NCBI GenBank assembly: GCA_025360425.1 | Contig: JANYCD010000085.1 | Location: forward strand, 1-57,635 | DNA length: 57,635 nucleotides | Direction: 5' to 3' | DNA from: Sterolibacteriaceae bacterium | GTDB taxonomy: Bacteria > Pseudomonadota > Gammaproteobacteria > Burkholderiales > Rhodocyclaceae | Shown: positions 56,037 through 57,635 of the stretch, one piece after another | How positions within the stretch are numbered: position 1 is the first letter of the stretch | Layout of the letters: each line of letters begins with the position of its first letter | Notes under the pieces: model-generated | Databases searched by the model: none | What the model was told of the DNA's origin: nothing | Seen by the model: the letters and a program-made list of their open reading frames with translations, nothing else | Made by a program: the position numbers and the translations under genes

Positions 56037-56467
56037 AAGAGCGCCTTGAATTTTTCGTAGATTTCTTTTGGCATCGCAACGGCTTTGCCCCGTATCGGAT
56101 CGAAGCTGGCAATGCGCATCCTGGCTTCGACGATCACCTCTCCCGCGCTTGCCGCTCTCTGGGCGAATACCACCTGGGCACGACCAACAGACTCGATTCC
56201 TGACGAAATGTTCAATTCGTCATCCAGCTTCGCCGGTTTCAGATACTCGATTTCAGCGGAACGGGCGACGAAAGCGACCCCGGAATCCCGCAGCAGGGTG
56301 CCCTGCTCGCAACCCATCGCACGCAGCCATTCAGTGCGAGCACGCTCAAAAAATCGCAGGTAGTTAGCATAGTAGACCACGCCGCCAGCATCGGTGTCTT
56401 CGTAATACACACGGATGTTGAACGAAAAATGTGCTCCAGAGGATAGCTTTATTATTGACTGCACCAC
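56033..56467 (-). CDS. ybgC: Tol-Pal-associated acyl-CoA thioesterase YbgC
   Basis: YbgC is a hot-dog thioesterase with the catalytic motif VYYEDTDAGGVVYYANYLRFFERARTEWLR (start region, catalytic Asp26 in DTDAGG). The remaining domain ends FDPIRGKAVAMPKEIYEKF. The start is unclear: GTG 56467 (or the next GTG) is the only in-frame candidate before the motif, but lies right at the predicted transcription start. It leads the tol-pal operon. Confidence 0.93.
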   Translation of the reverse strand: MVQSIIKLSSGAHFSFNIRVYYEDTDAGGVVYYANYLRFFERARTEWLRAMGCEQGTLLRDSGVAFVARSAEIEYLKPAKLDDELNISSGIESVGRAQVVFAQRAASAGEVIVEARMRIASFDPIRGKAVAMPKEIYEKFKALL

Positions 56468-56470
56468 TTT

Positions 56471-56498
56471 ATTTTACTGCCTGCCGCGCGCCTGACAA
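56471..56498 (-). promoter_or_regulatory. Possible promoter of ybgC-tol-pal operon
   Basis: -35 TTGTCA (56498-56493), 16-nt spacer, -10 TAAAAT (56476-56471) on the minus strand. Transcription would begin near 56464, inside the GTG GTG start of ybgC, so the mRNA would be almost leaderless. Confidence 0.5.
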
Positions 56499-56574
56499 AA
56501 CCACCTGCGCTTTCAACACGCTCGGGTCCGACGACAAGGTGTTACTCCCGCCTGTCATTGCCTCATTGAGTGGA

Positions 56575-57414
56575 TCAAGGAATGGCCGTCAAAATATCGA
56601 TGACCGGAGAAAGCGTAAACACCAGGCGACGTTGCAAGTGCCAACCCTGCTGGACAGGAATGCTGGATTCAACCGGCATGGTCACTTCTAGCAGGCCTTC
56701 TCCGGCATCACCTGCCGCATTGACTGCCCGCCAGGCTTCGTTAAAAAGTACCTGCCTTTCGTCCTGATTGAGCGGACGCCCGAGCAGTCGCCACGCGTCG
56801 GCCTTTGCCGCGACATACAAACCGTTGGCGCGTTGGCTCGTCAGCATGTTTGGCACGTCGCAAAACCGTACTCGCATGTCATTATCATGCGGGATTTCAG
56901 ACAACCATTCGGCCGGATATCCGATCTGGCGAACACCGAGCAAGGCCAGACTTAGATACAAGTCATCATCCTCTGCACCATATCCCTTGATTACCTCATC
57001 GTATCCACCCAGATGATCAAAGTCCGCGCGGGAAACCAGTACGGTCCCCCAATTCTGCTTGGCTGCCGGGAACGGCCTGTAGAAACAGCCGGTCACCAGC
57101 GTTGGCGCCAAGTTGGGAAACAAGCCTTCGGCCATCAAAATATCGGCATCCACGAAGAACAGCCAGTTTCCTGATGCCGCCGCCGCACCGACGTTACGTG
57201 CATTCGCTTGCTGAAACTGGGGTGCGGAATCTACCTTGATAACACGAACAGCCGGGTAATTTTCCTTGACCCAGGCTGAGGTTCCGTCGGGGCAATCGTA
57301 ATCGACGACAAGGACTTCGCTGGGTTGCTGGGAGATGGCATAAGGCAAGGTGCGCTTGAGGTGTTCCAGCCGTCCCTTGCAAGTCATGATGATGGAACAT
57401 CTTGTTTTCGTCAT
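56575..57414 (-). CDS. Family-2 glycosyltransferase
   Basis: The 279-residue cytoplasmic GT-A enzyme has an N-terminal SIIMTCKGRLEHLKRTLPYA, VLVVDYDCPDG near 35-43, QANARNVGAAAASGNWLFFVDADI with DXD Asp89-Ala-Asp91, and a galactosyltransferase-like GYDEVIKGYGAEDDDLYLSL. The second part may add donor specificity, as in chondroitin-polymerase-type enzymes. GGAGG lies about 10 nt before ATG 57414. No recognised polysaccharide cluster is adjacent, though another glycosyltransferase lies in the tol operon downstream. Confidence 0.88.
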   Translation of the reverse strand: MTKTRCSIIMTCKGRLEHLKRTLPYAISQQPSEVLVVDYDCPDGTSAWVKENYPAVRVIKVDSAPQFQQANARNVGAAAASGNWLFFVDADILMAEGLFPNLAPTLVTGCFYRPFPAAKQNWGTVLVSRADFDHLGGYDEVIKGYGAEDDDLYLSLALLGVRQIGYPAEWLSEIPHDNDMRVRFCDVPNMLTSQRANGLYVAAKADAWRLLGRPLNQDERQVLFNEAWRAVNAAGDAGEGLLEVTMPVESSIPVQQGWHLQRRLVFTLSPVIDILTAIP

Positions 57415-57499
57415 AAAACAATGGCCTCCATCAATGAGCGGCTGGATTCATTGCAGAGAATTCGGCGAGAACTTTCTGTTTTCGTATTCATGCCAAATC

Positions 57500-57635
57500 A
57501 CTAGTGTCCGGTTAAATCCGGGGTTTAACAACTGAAAGCCAAGACTGAAGCGGGATTCCGAGCGATGAAGGGTGGTGTCGATTTGAACGGTGAAAGCCGA
57601 TTCGGGCAGTCTGCCGGGTTTTATCCCGGAGGTCG
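57500..57635. mobile_element. Possible insertion-sequence edge at window end
   Basis: The sequence CACTAGTGTCCGGTTAAATC (from 57500) resembles terminal repeats of some IS4-family elements. The following ~115 nt carry no clear gene; an open frame from ATG 57564 to the window edge (MKGGVDLNGESRFGQSAGFY...) is not recognised. Whether it is an IS end cannot be told without the sequence beyond the edge. The stretch 57415-57499 shows no feature. Confidence 0.3.

Overview
The window looks like chromosomal DNA of a betaproteobacterium. Several gene blocks with the order usual in that class are joined here: tRNA-Tyr/Gly/Thr ahead of tuf, pilMNOPQ-aroK-aroB-dgt, ybgC-tol-pal-cpoB-queE-queC, and miaB-phoH-ybeY-corC-lnt. 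A PhaM-type polyhydroxyalkanoate (PHA) granule protein, CyaY, SelO and NAD-type isocitrate dehydrogenase debris fit the same placement. Rhodocyclales or Nitrosomonadales seem more likely than other orders, but this is an inference from gene order only.

Layout. 1-570: start of tuf and three tRNA genes, read leftward from one strong sigma-70 promoter. 0.66-1.9 kb: phaM and a 3-hydroxybutyryl-CoA dehydrogenase gene, convergent, both related to PHA metabolism. 2-9.6 kb: glmU and gltBD. 9.7-17.6 kb: the type IV pilus alignment and secretin genes pilMNOPQ followed by aroK, aroB and dgt. 17.7-21.9 kb: divergent mrcA (PBP1A), cyaY, and an lptM-lysA pair. 21.9-26.7 kb: a periplasmic copper chaperone, an AEC carrier, and hslV-hslU with an AMP-forming ligase gene wedged between them. 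26.7-30.3 kb: a metal-uptake locus (outer-membrane protein, binding protein, permease, small Cys/His protein) without its own ATPase. 30.5-34 kb: rlmI, a glutathione S-transferase, small proteins, a methyltransferase and cspA. 34.1-37.5 kb: a four-gene operon with a Fur-box-like site on its promoter: FMN-binding protein, ApbE flavin transferase, 4-TM His-rich membrane protein, porin. 37.6-42.9 kb: miaB-phoH-ybeY-corC-lnt, with two heptamer-repeat inverted elements between genes. 43.2-49.6 kb: an FAH-family hydrolase, selO, a decayed isocitrate dehydrogenase fragment, and modB and modC separated by two opposite-strand genes. 49.6-57.4 kb: ybgC-tolQ-[glycosyltransferase]-tolR-tolA-tolB-pal-cpoB-queE-queC, preceded by a second glycosyltransferase; the last ~130 bases may be the edge of an insertion sequence.

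Most genes are housekeeping, tightly packed with 1-13 base overlaps. The points of most interest are the apparently iron-controlled flavoprotein operon at 34.1-37.5 kb, the glycosyltransferase inside tolQ/tolR, the ligase inside hslVU, the split mod locus, the ATPase-less metal transporter locus, the repeat elements around ybeY, and the frameshifted isocitrate dehydrogenase remnant. No CRISPR array, rRNA, prophage or complete insertion sequence was seen. All functions are by motif and gene-order recognition; no database search was run.
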